From JAOTVV01 sp041602035 (GTDB lineage Bacteria; Gemmatimonadota; Gemmatimonadetes; Gemmatimonadales; GWC2-71-9): DNA of 64,000 nucleotides. How positions within the stretch are numbered: position 1 is the first letter of the stretch; each line of letters begins with the position of its first letter. Where the stretch lies: contig JBFIHA010000005.1 in NCBI GenBank assembly GCA_041602035.1, positions 62,001 through 126,000 of the forward strand, read 5' to 3'. Position numbers and translations under genes: made by a program. This document shows, piece after piece, positions 7,898 to 15,978 of the stretch. Under the pieces are notes generated by a model. That model had not been told where the DNA came from. It was given only the letters and a program-made list of their open reading frames with translations, and ran no database searches.

Positions 7898-8721
7898 AGT
7901 GGATTTGGGTGGTGCTAGCGGTAGGTGTCGGATTCGTTCGGCCGGCCGCGGCACAAGACGACTCCCTACTGACCGCGGCCGTGCAACTCGCAACCGAAGG
8001 TCAAGGTGATTCAGCCCGGACGCTGGTACAGCGGCGGCTCGATGGCCTTTCCCCCGCGGATTCCCTCTACCCCCAGGCCCTCTACGTGGCGGGTGTCGTG
8101 GCGCGGGACGCCGGAACGGCGATGACGAACTTCCGCCGCGTCAGCATCGAGTTCTCGAGCTCCGTGTGGGCAGACCGAGCACTCCTTCGGCTATCCCAGC
8201 TCTCCTATGCCGCGGGTGACATGGCCGCGGCGCAGCGAGCTGCCCTCCGTGTGCTTTCGGACTACCCCCTGAGCACCGTTCGGCCAGAGGCCGCATTTTG
8301 GGCGGGGCGCGCGCAGCTCGAGTTGGGGAACGCCGCTGACGGGTGCCGGTTGCTCACGGAAGCACGCCACGGTGCTACGGAGGATGTCGAACTCGCGAAT
8401 CGCGTGCAGTATCACCTGCAGCGGTGCGAGGCGGTACTCGCGGGAACGGACACGTCCCGCGGTCGCCCGCAGCCGGTCGCCGGCCCGACGGCACGCGTGC
8501 TCTACAGCGTCCAGGTGGCAGCGGTCGGTACGGCCGTCGCCGCCGACGATCTGATGCGCGCGCTACGCGCCGACGGGTACGATCCACACGTCGTGCGCGC
8601 CGAGGATGGGCTGTTTCGCGTTCGGGTCGGACGCTATCCCACTCGGACCGAGGCGGATCGCATCGCGAATGACCTCAAACGCCGCCGCGGTGGCAGTCCG
8701 TTTGTGGTGGAGGAGCGGTGA
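7894..8721 (+). CDS. Secreted TPR-like protein with C-terminal SPOR domain
   Basis: 275 residues; the ATG at 7894 overlaps the holA stop and gives a signal peptide (MKWIWVVLAVGVGFVRPAAAQ). Seen: residues 22-165 are alpha-helical with tetratricopeptide-like repeats (VWADRALLRLSQLSYAAGDM and similar); residues about 200-275 are a SPOR domain (YSVQVAAVGTAVAADDLMRAL...YDPHVV...FRVRVGRYPTRTEADRIA). Known: SPOR binds denuded glycan strands at the division septum. Inferred: a periplasmic envelope or division protein of YbgF-like layout. It is translationally coupled to holA and mutS, which is probably incidental to function. Confidence 0.82.
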   Translation: MKWIWVVLAVGVGFVRPAAAQDDSLLTAAVQLATEGQGDSARTLVQRRLDGLSPADSLYPQALYVAGVVARDAGTAMTNFRRVSIEFSSSVWADRALLRLSQLSYAAGDMAAAQRAALRVLSDYPLSTVRPEAAFWAGRAQLELGNAADGCRLLTEARHGATEDVELANRVQYHLQRCEAVLAGTDTSRGRPQPVAGPTARVLYSVQVAAVGTAVAADDLMRALRADGYDPHVVRAEDGLFRVRVGRYPTRTEADRIANDLKRRRGGSPFVVEER

Positions 8722-11318
8722 CGCCGAACACGCCCCGGGGTACGCCGGCCGACACGCCGTTGATGCAGCAGTATCACAGCATCAAAGCACGGCACCGGGA
8801 CGCCGTGCTGTTTTTCCGCATGGGCGATTTCTACGAGATGTTCCACGAGGATGCCAAGCTCGCCGCTCGGGAGCTCGGCCTCACGCTCACGGTACGAAAC
8901 AACGGGGCCGCTGCCAATGTGCCACTCGCCGGCGTGCCCGTCAAAGCCGCGGGCGAATATCTCCGTCGCCTCGTCGAATCGGGGCACCGGGTGGCAATCT
9001 GCGAGCAGGTCGAAGACCCCAAGCTCGCCAAGGGGTTGGTGCGGCGAGAGGTGGTCGAGGTCGTCAGCCCTGGTGCGGTGCTCGCCCACGACTGGTTGGA
9101 CGGTGCGCGCAACAACTTCCTCGTCGCCTTGAATCCGGGTGAGCGGACTGGGATCGCGGCCATCGACCTCTCCACGGGGGAGTTCATCATCGAGACGGTG
9201 GACGGTGACGAGCTCGTCTCCACCATCGCGCGGTACGATCCCCGCGAGATTGTCGTACCGGACGACGGTGTCCTCCCGGCGGCGGTTGCCGGCGTGGTGG
9301 TGACCACCCGCGAGGCGTGGGATTTCGACCCCGCGCATGCCGTCGAGGATCTCGCCCGACACTACGGGATACGCGGACTCGACGGCCTCGGCGTGACCGA
9401 CGCCGACCGTCCAGCACTCGGCGCGGCAGGGGCCCTGCTCCGCTACGCCAGTGAGCTCCAGCCTATCGGCTTGCCTCCGCTTGCCCACCCCACGGTTCGT
9501 CGTGCCGGCGACACCATGCCGTTGGACGAGATGACCCGGCGCAACCTCGAACTCGTCGAGCCGCTCCGGCCTGGTGAGCGCGGCGTCACCCTGCTTGAAG
9601 TCGTCGACCGCACGGTCACACCTATGGGTTCGCGCTTGTTGCGCCAGTGGTTATTGGCGCCGCTGCGCGTCGTGCACCGCGTTCGAGAGCGGCTCGACGC
9701 CGTCGGGGTCCTCGCAGACGATCAAGCAGGTCGGGAGCGCCTGCGTGCGGCGCTCGACGGCGTGCGCGACATCGAGCGTCTGGTCAATCGGGCCGCCGCC
9801 CACCGCGCCACGCCACGGGACCTGGGTGCGTTGCGCGACTCCTTGCACCGCCTGCCCGACGTGAAGAGCGCCCTAGACGGGCTAGCCACACGCGACGCAA
9901 GCGCCCGTCTGGAGCACCACGCGACGGAGTTCGACCTGCTCACCGACGTGGCGGATCTTCTGGCACGCACCCTCGTCGAGGAGCCGCCCGCAGCCCTGGG
10001 CGATCGTGACACGGTGCGGACGGGGGCGGACGCCGAGTTGGACGAGGCCCGCGAGCTCCGCGCCGGCGGCAAGCGGAACATCGCGAGCATCCAGGCCGAG
10101 GAGCGAGAGCGAACCGGCATCCCGTCGCTCAAGATCGGATACAACAAGGTCTTCGGATACTACATCGAGGTCACCAAGACCCACCGGCGTGCCGTCCCCG
10201 AGCACTATGAGCGGCGGCAAACGCTGACGAACGCCGAACGCTACGTCACCCCGGAGCTCAAAGAATACGAGGCGCGCGTGTTGGGGGCGGAGGAGCGGAT
10301 TCTGAGCCGGGAGCGGCAGATTGTGGAGGAGCTCTGCGGCGCGGTGGCGAACCGTCTCGGGCGCGTTCGACACATGGCTCGCTCGGTGGCCGCGTTGGAC
10401 GTCTTCGCCGCGTTCGCGGAAACCGCTGTCCGACAACGCTACGCTCGTCCGACCGTCGTCGATGGCATCGACTTGGACCTTCGTGGCTGCCGGCACCCCG
10501 TCGTGGAGCGCATGTTGCCTCCCGGGAAGTTCATTCCCAACGATATCCGGCTCGACGCGGCAGCGCGCGTGCTTCTGCTCACCGGACCGAACATGGCGGG
10601 GAAGTCGACCGTGCTGCGGCAGACGGGGCAGGCCGTCATTCTGGCGCAAATCGGCTCCTTCGTGCCGGCCGATACCGCGACTATCGGCATCGTCGACCGC
10701 GTGTTCACCCGGGTCGGCGCCAGCGACAGCCTTGGCCGAGGACAAAGCACGTTCATGGTCGAGATGAACGAAACCAGCTCCATTCTCCACGGCGCCTCTG
10801 ACCGGAGCCTCGTGCTCCTCGACGAGATCGGCCGTGGTACCGCGACGTACGACGGCGTCGCCATCGCGTGGGCCGTGACCGAGTACTTGCACGATCGCAT
10901 TGGCTGCAAGACGATCTTCGCCACCCACTACCACGAGCTCACCCAGCTTACCGAGGAGTTGGAGCACGCGCGCAACTTCAACGTCGCGGTTCGCGAAATC
11001 GGTGACGACATCGTGTTTCTCCACCGCTTGGAACCGGGAGGAGCCGATCGCTCCTACGGTATCCATGTGGGTCGGCTGGCCGGCCTGCCCTCCGTGGTCG
11101 TCGGCCGCGCGCAGGAGATTCTGGGGCTGCTCGAGGCCGGCCATCACGTGGCCGGGGAACCACCACCCCCGAAGGTCGACGCCGGCCAGCTTACCCTGTT
11201 CCATCCGCCGTCGCATCCGGTACTCGACGAGATCCGATCGCTGGAGCCGGATACCATGACCCCACTCGAAGCCCTGAGCCGACTGGCGGAACTCAAACGC
11301 CGAATCGAGGGGACCTGA
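8718..11318 (+). CDS. mutS: DNA mismatch repair protein MutS
   Basis: 866 residues, GTG at 8718 overlapping the upstream stop (GTGA). Seen: mismatch-probing FYE in GDFYEMF (Phe38, Glu40), connector and lever domains, clamp segment NKVFGYYIEVTKTH, Walker A GPNMAGKST (about 623-631), STFMVEMNET, Walker B LVLLDEIGRGT, and ATHYHEL. Length and domain order match bacterial MutS (domain I present, so MutS1). Initiates methyl-independent or nick-directed mismatch repair; mutL is not in the window. Confidence 0.97.
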   Translation: MTPNTPRGTPADTPLMQQYHSIKARHRDAVLFFRMGDFYEMFHEDAKLAARELGLTLTVRNNGAAANVPLAGVPVKAAGEYLRRLVESGHRVAICEQVEDPKLAKGLVRREVVEVVSPGAVLAHDWLDGARNNFLVALNPGERTGIAAIDLSTGEFIIETVDGDELVSTIARYDPREIVVPDDGVLPAAVAGVVVTTREAWDFDPAHAVEDLARHYGIRGLDGLGVTDADRPALGAAGALLRYASELQPIGLPPLAHPTVRRAGDTMPLDEMTRRNLELVEPLRPGERGVTLLEVVDRTVTPMGSRLLRQWLLAPLRVVHRVRERLDAVGVLADDQAGRERLRAALDGVRDIERLVNRAAAHRATPRDLGALRDSLHRLPDVKSALDGLATRDASARLEHHATEFDLLTDVADLLARTLVEEPPAALGDRDTVRTGADAELDEARELRAGGKRNIASIQAEERERTGIPSLKIGYNKVFGYYIEVTKTHRRAVPEHYERRQTLTNAERYVTPELKEYEARVLGAEERILSRERQIVEELCGAVANRLGRVRHMARSVAALDVFAAFAETAVRQRYARPTVVDGIDLDLRGCRHPVVERMLPPGKFIPNDIRLDAAARVLLLTGPNMAGKSTVLRQTGQAVILAQIGSFVPADTATIGIVDRVFTRVGASDSLGRGQSTFMVEMNETSSILHGASDRSLVLLDEIGRGTATYDGVAIAWAVTEYLHDRIGCKTIFATHYHELTQLTEELEHARNFNVAVREIGDDIVFLHRLEPGGADRSYGIHVGRLAGLPSVVVGRAQEILGLLEAGHHVAGEPPPPKVDAGQLTLFHPPSHPVLDEIRSLEPDTMTPLEALSRLAELKRRIEGT

Positions 11319-11320
11319 GC

Positions 11321-11698
11321 ATGCGCTACTGCTGGATCGTTCCACTCCTCGTCGTCGCCTGCGGCGGGGGCGACGACGTGGCGACCGCGAGCGAGTCCGC
11401 TGAGCGGGGATTCGAACCACCGGTGGTGACCAATGCCGAATCGCCCGTCGCGTATCCGGTCGCCGCATACCAGCAACAGATCGAGGGGACGGTGATTTTG
11501 CGTCTGTTCGTCGACGAGCGGGGCGCGCTGGTCACCGACTCGACGCAGATCGCCGAAGGCAGCGGCAACGCGGCCCTCGACTCTGCCGCGCTCGCCGGGG
11601 TGGCCGCCATGCAGTTCGCGCCGGCGCGCCGCAATGGCACTCCCGTTGCTACGGTGTTCATCCAGCCTGTGCATTTCCGGCTTCCGGACGGCTCTTAG
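11321..11698 (+). CDS. Small lipoprotein with a TonB C-terminal domain
   Basis: 125 residues, ATG two bases after the mutS stop. Seen: a short hydrophobic signal ending VVACGGG, so a lipobox Cys14, then a 25-residue linker and a TonB-C fold (about 40-122: AYPVAAYQQQIEGTVILRLFVDERG...DSAALAGVAAMQFAPARRNGTPVA). Known: TonB C-terminal domains contact TonB-dependent receptors or act in envelope scaffolds. Odd: there is no N-terminal transmembrane anchor or Pro-rich spacer, so it cannot transduce energy from ExbBD in the usual way; a lipid anchor replaces it. Confidence 0.78.
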   Translation: MRYCWIVPLLVVACGGGDDVATASESAERGFEPPVVTNAESPVAYPVAAYQQQIEGTVILRLFVDERGALVTDSTQIAEGSGNAALDSAALAGVAAMQFAPARRNGTPVATVFIQPVHFRLPDGS

Positions 11699-11711
11699 CC
11701 CAGAGGTCGCT

Positions 11712-13100
11712 GTGTCCGAACGACATCTACACCCCTATGCCGACGTGCTGGAGACCATCGGCTGGACGCCGCTCATCCGGTTGAACGCCGTTACCGCCGG
11801 CATCCGCACGCCCGTCTACGGGAAGGCCGAGTTCTTCAACCCGGGTGGGTCGGTGAAGGACCGCATCGGTCTGGCCATCATCGAGGATGCCGAGCGCCGC
11901 GGCGAGCTCAAGCCGGGTGGCACGATTGTCGAGGGAACCTCCGGGAACACCGGGGTGGGCCTCGCCCTCGCTGCCGCATTGAAGGGCTACCGCTGCATCT
12001 TTACGATGCCCGACAAGATGTCACAGGAGAAAGTGCGTCTCCTACGCGCCTTCGGCGCCGAAGTCATCATTACGCCGACCGCGGTGCCACCCGACCACCC
12101 CGAGAACTACGTAATGAAGGCCAAGGCGATCGCGGCGAAGACCCCGAACGCGATCCTGGCCAATCAGTTCTACAACCAGGTCAACCCGGACGCCCACTAT
12201 CGCACCACGGGCCCCGAACTCTGGAAGCAGACCAAAGGTCGGATCACGCACTTCGTGGGTGGGGCCGGTACGGGCGGCACGATGAGCGGGGCCGGCCGGT
12301 ACCTCAAGGAGCAAAACGCGGCGGTGACCATCGTCGTCGCCGAGCCTGACGGGTCGGTCTTCGCCGAGTACCGTCAGACCGGTGTCGTCACCCAAGGCTC
12401 ACCATACAAAGTCGAGGGCATTGGCGGCGACAAGATCCCGGGCACGCTCCACTTCGACTACATCGACGAATTCATCACCGTCAGCGATCGTGACGCGTTT
12501 CACATGGCCCGCCGCATCACGCGCGAGGAGGGGTTGTTCGTGGGTGGCTCCACCGGCCTGATCGTCTGCGCCGCACTCCAGATTGCCCGTCAGGTCAACG
12601 ACCCAGACGCCTGCGTCGTCGCGATTCTGTGTGATACGGGCGAACGCTATCTCTCGAAGTTCTTCAGCGACGAGTGGCTGCGCGAAAATCAAATGCTGGA
12701 GACCGAAGTAGTCACTGCCGCCCTCCTGCTCGCCGCCAAGCGCGACGCCGCCCCCCCACTCGTGACCGTGACTCCGGCGCAGACGGCACGCCAGGCACTG
12801 AATCTCATGGAGACCTACGATGTCTCGCAGTTGCCGATCGTCGAAGGGGGCGCGTGCGTCGGCTCGGTGACGGAAGGGACGATCATGGCCCGCGCCATTG
12901 CGCAGCCGGCGATGCTCGACCGGCAGGTACGTGAGGTCATGGATGCCCCGTACCCGATCGTCGACGAGCAGCTGCCGCTGGACCGCTTTACCGATCTCCT
13001 GTCTCGCGAGTCGCCGGCGGTGCTCGTCAGTCGCGGTGACGAGCTGATCGGCATCGTCACGCGGTACGACGTGCTGCACCAGATGGCCGGTATCAGGTGA
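11712..13100 (+). CDS. PLP-dependent cystathionine beta-synthase-like enzyme with CBS pair
   Basis: 462 residues. Start taken at GTG 11712 (AGAGG upstream); the open frame reaches back into the TonB gene but is not protein-like there. Seen: PLP lysine in NPGGSVKDRIG (Lys49), the loop EGTSGNTGVGLA, phosphate-binding GGAGTGGT, and a C-terminal pair of CBS domains (about 345-460). Known: cystathionine beta-synthase condenses serine with homocysteine; cysteine synthases share the fold but lack the CBS pair. Inferred: transsulfuration enzyme with regulatory CBS module. O-acetylserine-dependent activity is not excluded. Confidence 0.85.
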   Translation: MSERHLHPYADVLETIGWTPLIRLNAVTAGIRTPVYGKAEFFNPGGSVKDRIGLAIIEDAERRGELKPGGTIVEGTSGNTGVGLALAAALKGYRCIFTMPDKMSQEKVRLLRAFGAEVIITPTAVPPDHPENYVMKAKAIAAKTPNAILANQFYNQVNPDAHYRTTGPELWKQTKGRITHFVGGAGTGGTMSGAGRYLKEQNAAVTIVVAEPDGSVFAEYRQTGVVTQGSPYKVEGIGGDKIPGTLHFDYIDEFITVSDRDAFHMARRITREEGLFVGGSTGLIVCAALQIARQVNDPDACVVAILCDTGERYLSKFFSDEWLRENQMLETEVVTAALLLAAKRDAAPPLVTVTPAQTARQALNLMETYDVSQLPIVEGGACVGSVTEGTIMARAIAQPAMLDRQVREVMDAPYPIVDEQLPLDRFTDLLSRESPAVLVSRGDELIGIVTRYDVLHQMAGIR

Positions 13101-13131
13101 TCCAGCGTTCCGTCACCCACCGCTCGAGAAC

Positions 13132-13554
13132 GTGACCGACCGCCGGCAGCCAGCCACGCACTGCTCGCATTTTCTCCTCTCCGCCGAGGCGACGTTTTCG
13201 GCCGCGCACACCCTCCCTGGCGTGCCAACGTGCGAGCGAATGCATGGTCACAACTGGCGGGTGCGGGTGACGGTGCGCGTGGCGCATGCCGACTTGGATG
13301 CGAAGGGCATGGCCGTCGATTTCCGGGTCATTGAGCGTGCCGCGCGAGAAGCCGTGTCGGACTTCGACCACGCCTACCTCAACGAGCTCGAGCCGTTCCG
13401 TCAACGCCCGCCCACGGCCGAACGGGTGGCGGAGGTGATCTGCACCCGGGTAATCAATGGCCTCAGCGAGGCTGCCCCGCGAGCCACCATGGAGGAGGTG
13501 GAGGTGTGGGAGCTGCCGCAGTACCGTGTGAGCTACCGGCCGGGACCGGCATGA
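13132..13554 (+). CDS. queD: 6-carboxy-5,6,7,8-tetrahydropterin synthase (QueD/PTPS family)
   Basis: 140 residues, GTG start. Seen: zinc ligand His26 in FSAAH, catalytic Cys34 and ligands His38/His40 in CERMHGHNW, Asp79-His80 in SDFDHAYLN, and the pterin-binding PTAE (about 94-97). This is the full QueD set. Known reaction: dihydroneopterin triphosphate to 6-carboxytetrahydropterin in queuosine synthesis. No other queuosine gene is adjacent, so a general 6-pyruvoyl-tetrahydropterin synthase role is the alternative. Its stop overlaps the ddl start. Confidence 0.88.
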   Translation: MTDRRQPATHCSHFLLSAEATFSAAHTLPGVPTCERMHGHNWRVRVTVRVAHADLDAKGMAVDFRVIERAAREAVSDFDHAYLNELEPFRQRPPTAERVAEVICTRVINGLSEAAPRATMEEVEVWELPQYRVSYRPGPA

Positions 13555-14588
13555 CCCGCGTCGTCGTGCTGACCGGCGGTTCCACCCCCGAACGTGACGT
13601 CGCGCTGGCGGGGGCGTCGCAGGTGGTCGCCGCCCTCCGACGCACGGGATACAACGTCACGGTGGTCGATACCGTCACGGGGCTCCTTTCGGCTCACGAC
13701 GAACGCGCACTCCTCCGGCCCGAGGTCGGAAAGGCCCCACCATCCGCGGACACGCTCCGTGCGCTCGCGGCCCGGGAGCTCGGGGAAGCCTTGACCGCCA
13801 TACCGGAGATGCGCGCCGCCGATCTCGTCTTCCCGGTACTGCACGGCAGGCAGGGGGAGGGTGGTGAAATTCAAAGCCTGTTGGAGCGGGCCGGATTACC
13901 GTACGCCGGGAGTGATCCTGAAGGCAGTGCCCTCGCTATGGACAAGGACCAAGCGAAGCGGCGGTTTCGCGACGCCGGCGTACCGACCCCGGCGTGGCGC
14001 ATGTGGCCCGTCGACGACATCGGTGTCGGGGAACTCGGCCTGCCAGTGGTGGTCAAGCCCTCGAAGGTCGGCTCCACCGTCGGCCTGTCGATCGTCCGAT
14101 CACTCGACGCAATACCGGCAGCCGTCACCGAGGCACGCCGCTATGACGACGACGTGCTCATCGAAACCTACGTCACGGGGCGCGAGTTCACAGTTGGCGT
14201 CCTCGGCGACCGGGCCCTCGCAGTGGGGGAGATCATCCCCGACCACGAGATCTTCGACTACGAATGCAAGTACACGCCGGGCATGACCCAGGAGATCTTC
14301 CCGGCGGACCTGCCCGAGCCGGCGGCGCTCCGCCTCCAGGAATTGGCCCGCATCGCTCACGGGGCGCTGGGCCTCCGCGACTTCTCTCGCGTCGACTTCC
14401 GCCTGGGCGCCGATGACGTGCCGTACTGCCTCGAGGCAAACACGCTCCCCGGTCTGACGCGCACCAGTCTGCTGCCGCAATCGGCGGCCGCCGTTGGCAT
14501 CTCGTTCGACACCCTCTGTGACCGGATTTGCCGCCTGGTGCTCGACCGGAGCGCTGCCCGGAACAAAGCCCGAGCAAAGGGGATGTAA
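13551..14588 (+). CDS. ddl: D-alanine--D-alanine ligase
   Basis: 345 residues, ATG at 13551 overlapping the queD stop (ATGA). Seen: N-terminal GGSTPERDVALAGA, LHGRQGEGG loop, ATP-grasp core with VVKPSKVGSTVG, the FTVGVLGDRAL strand, and metal/substrate residues VDFRLGADDVPYCLEANTLPGLT. Known: makes the D-Ala-D-Ala dipeptide of peptidoglycan precursors in the cytosol. The middle region has KYTPGMTQEIFP where Ddl proteins usually read KYxxG, consistent with D-Ala rather than D-lactate use. Confidence 0.95.
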   Translation: MTRVVVLTGGSTPERDVALAGASQVVAALRRTGYNVTVVDTVTGLLSAHDERALLRPEVGKAPPSADTLRALAARELGEALTAIPEMRAADLVFPVLHGRQGEGGEIQSLLERAGLPYAGSDPEGSALAMDKDQAKRRFRDAGVPTPAWRMWPVDDIGVGELGLPVVVKPSKVGSTVGLSIVRSLDAIPAAVTEARRYDDDVLIETYVTGREFTVGVLGDRALAVGEIIPDHEIFDYECKYTPGMTQEIFPADLPEPAALRLQELARIAHGALGLRDFSRVDFRLGADDVPYCLEANTLPGLTRTSLLPQSAAAVGISFDTLCDRICRLVLDRSAARNKARAKGM

Positions 14589-14619
14589 CTTCTAGGGGGG
14601 ATCCGACCGACAGAGGAAC

Positions 14620-15444
14620 ATGCGGTACCAGTCTCCGTTCGCGTTGAGCCCGTGGGTCCGCGGCCTGATCGCCGCCAATGCCGTCGTGTACCTTCTCTCG
14701 CTCACGGTGTTTACGGGTCCGTGGCTGCTCGAGACATTCGCATTTCAGCCGCATCGGGTGGTGGATCGGTGGTGGACGCCGCTAACGTACATGTTCCTCC
14801 ACGGCAGCTTTCTCCATCTCGCCTTCAACCTGTTGCTGCTGTTCTTCTTTGGGCCAGCCGTGGAAGAGCGGCTGGGCAGCAAACGGTTCGCCGCCTACTA
14901 CCTCTTCTGCGGGTTGGGTGGCGCGGTGCTGTCCTTTGGCCTGCTGCTCACAACGCCCATGGCGACCGTGTACGGTGCCTCGGGTGCCGTGTTCGGCGTC
15001 GCCCTGGCGTTCGCGATGTTCTGGCCGGACGCTCCGATCTACATCTTTCCGCTGCCACTGCCCGTCAAGGCGAAATGGGTCGTCGTCTTCTTCGCCACCC
15101 TGAGCCTCCTTGCCGCGATCCTCGGCGCGCGCGACGGCGTGGCGCATCTCGCGCACCTTGGCGGTTTCCTGTTTGGCTTCATCTTCCTGCGCAGTGAATC
15201 CAGTATTCGCGATCATGCGCGCGAGGCGCTGCGCCGTCCCCGGCTGGCCCACGTCGTCCCGCCCAAGCAGCGGCGCGAGCGCGAACGCGTCGAAGCTCCG
15301 CCACCGGAGCCATCGACAGACCGCAAGCTGGACGACGCCGTCGACCGGGTGCTCGACAAGATCCACGAGACCGGCATGGACAGCCTCACGCCGGAGGAGC
15401 GTCGGCTGCTCGACGAGGTGAGTCGCCAGCTCCGCGACACCTGA
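14620..15444 (+). CDS. Rhomboid-family intramembrane serine protease
   Basis: 274 residues. Seen: six hydrophobic segments; HGSFLHLAFN (Asn70) in the second, GASGAVFG with nucleophile Ser121, and HLAHLGG with catalytic His179. A basic cytosolic tail (about 195-245) leads to a short acidic helical end, DRVLDKIHETGMDSLTPEERRLLDEVSR, of the kind found at the C-terminus of many bacterial rhomboids (DUF6576-like). Known: cleaves transmembrane substrates within the membrane. Substrate unknown. It stands just before a macro-domain gene (1-base gap). Confidence 0.92.
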   Translation: MRYQSPFALSPWVRGLIAANAVVYLLSLTVFTGPWLLETFAFQPHRVVDRWWTPLTYMFLHGSFLHLAFNLLLLFFFGPAVEERLGSKRFAAYYLFCGLGGAVLSFGLLLTTPMATVYGASGAVFGVALAFAMFWPDAPIYIFPLPLPVKAKWVVVFFATLSLLAAILGARDGVAHLAHLGGFLFGFIFLRSESSIRDHAREALRRPRLAHVVPPKQRRERERVEAPPPEPSTDRKLDDAVDRVLDKIHETGMDSLTPEERRLLDEVSRQLRDT

Positions 15445-15445
15445 C

Positions 15446-15949
15446 GTGAATCGAACCGCGCCTTCGATCATCGTTCGACAGGGTGACATCACCTCGTACG
15501 ATGGTGATGTCATCGTGAACGCTGCCAACAACCATCTCCAGCTGGGGGCCGGGGTCGCCGGGGCGATCCGGCGGGTTGGCGGCAGCACGATTCAGGAGGA
15601 GTGCGATCGGCACGGACCGGTTCGGGTCGGCGAGGCGGCCATTACCGGCGCGGGGACACTTAACGTCCGGTGGGTGATTCACGCCGCCGCCATGGGTGAC
15701 GAGCCGGCTTCCGAGCGCTCAATTCGCGAGAGCACCCTGGCGAGTCTGGAGCTCGCCGCCCGGCACGGGGCGCGACGCATCGCCTTCCCCGTGCTCGGAA
15801 GCGGCATCGGGGGGTTCGAGTTCACCCGGGCCGCGACCATCATGCGCGAGGCGATCCTCGAATCCCCGGCCACGCGGGGACTAGAAGAGATCGTCTTCTA
15901 CGGGTTCAGGCCCGACGCCGCTGCTGAGTTGACTCGGATCATGGGATAG
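15446..15949 (+). CDS. Macro-domain protein (ADP-ribose binding/hydrolysis)
   Basis: 167 residues, GTG one base after the rhomboid stop. Seen: GDITSYDGDVIVNAANNHL with the NAAN motif that binds ADP-ribose, LGAGVAGAIRRVGG, and PVLGSGIGGFEFTRAA near the phosphate. This is a whole single macro domain. Known: macro domains bind ADP-ribose and some hydrolyse O-acetyl-ADP-ribose or remove ADP-ribose from proteins. The GAGVAGAI loop is like the MacroD/TTHA0132 branch. No ADP-ribosyltransferase is visible in the window. Confidence 0.92.
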   Translation: MNRTAPSIIVRQGDITSYDGDVIVNAANNHLQLGAGVAGAIRRVGGSTIQEECDRHGPVRVGEAAITGAGTLNVRWVIHAAAMGDEPASERSIRESTLASLELAARHGARRIAFPVLGSGIGGFEFTRAATIMREAILESPATRGLEEIVFYGFRPDAAAELTRIMG

Positions 15950-15978
15950 CGACGCTCGTCCTGTGGGCCACGCTGGCG

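Noticed and set aside
9882..11468. 528-residue frame antisense to mutS
   Set aside because: Opposite a certain gene with no recognisable protein motif.
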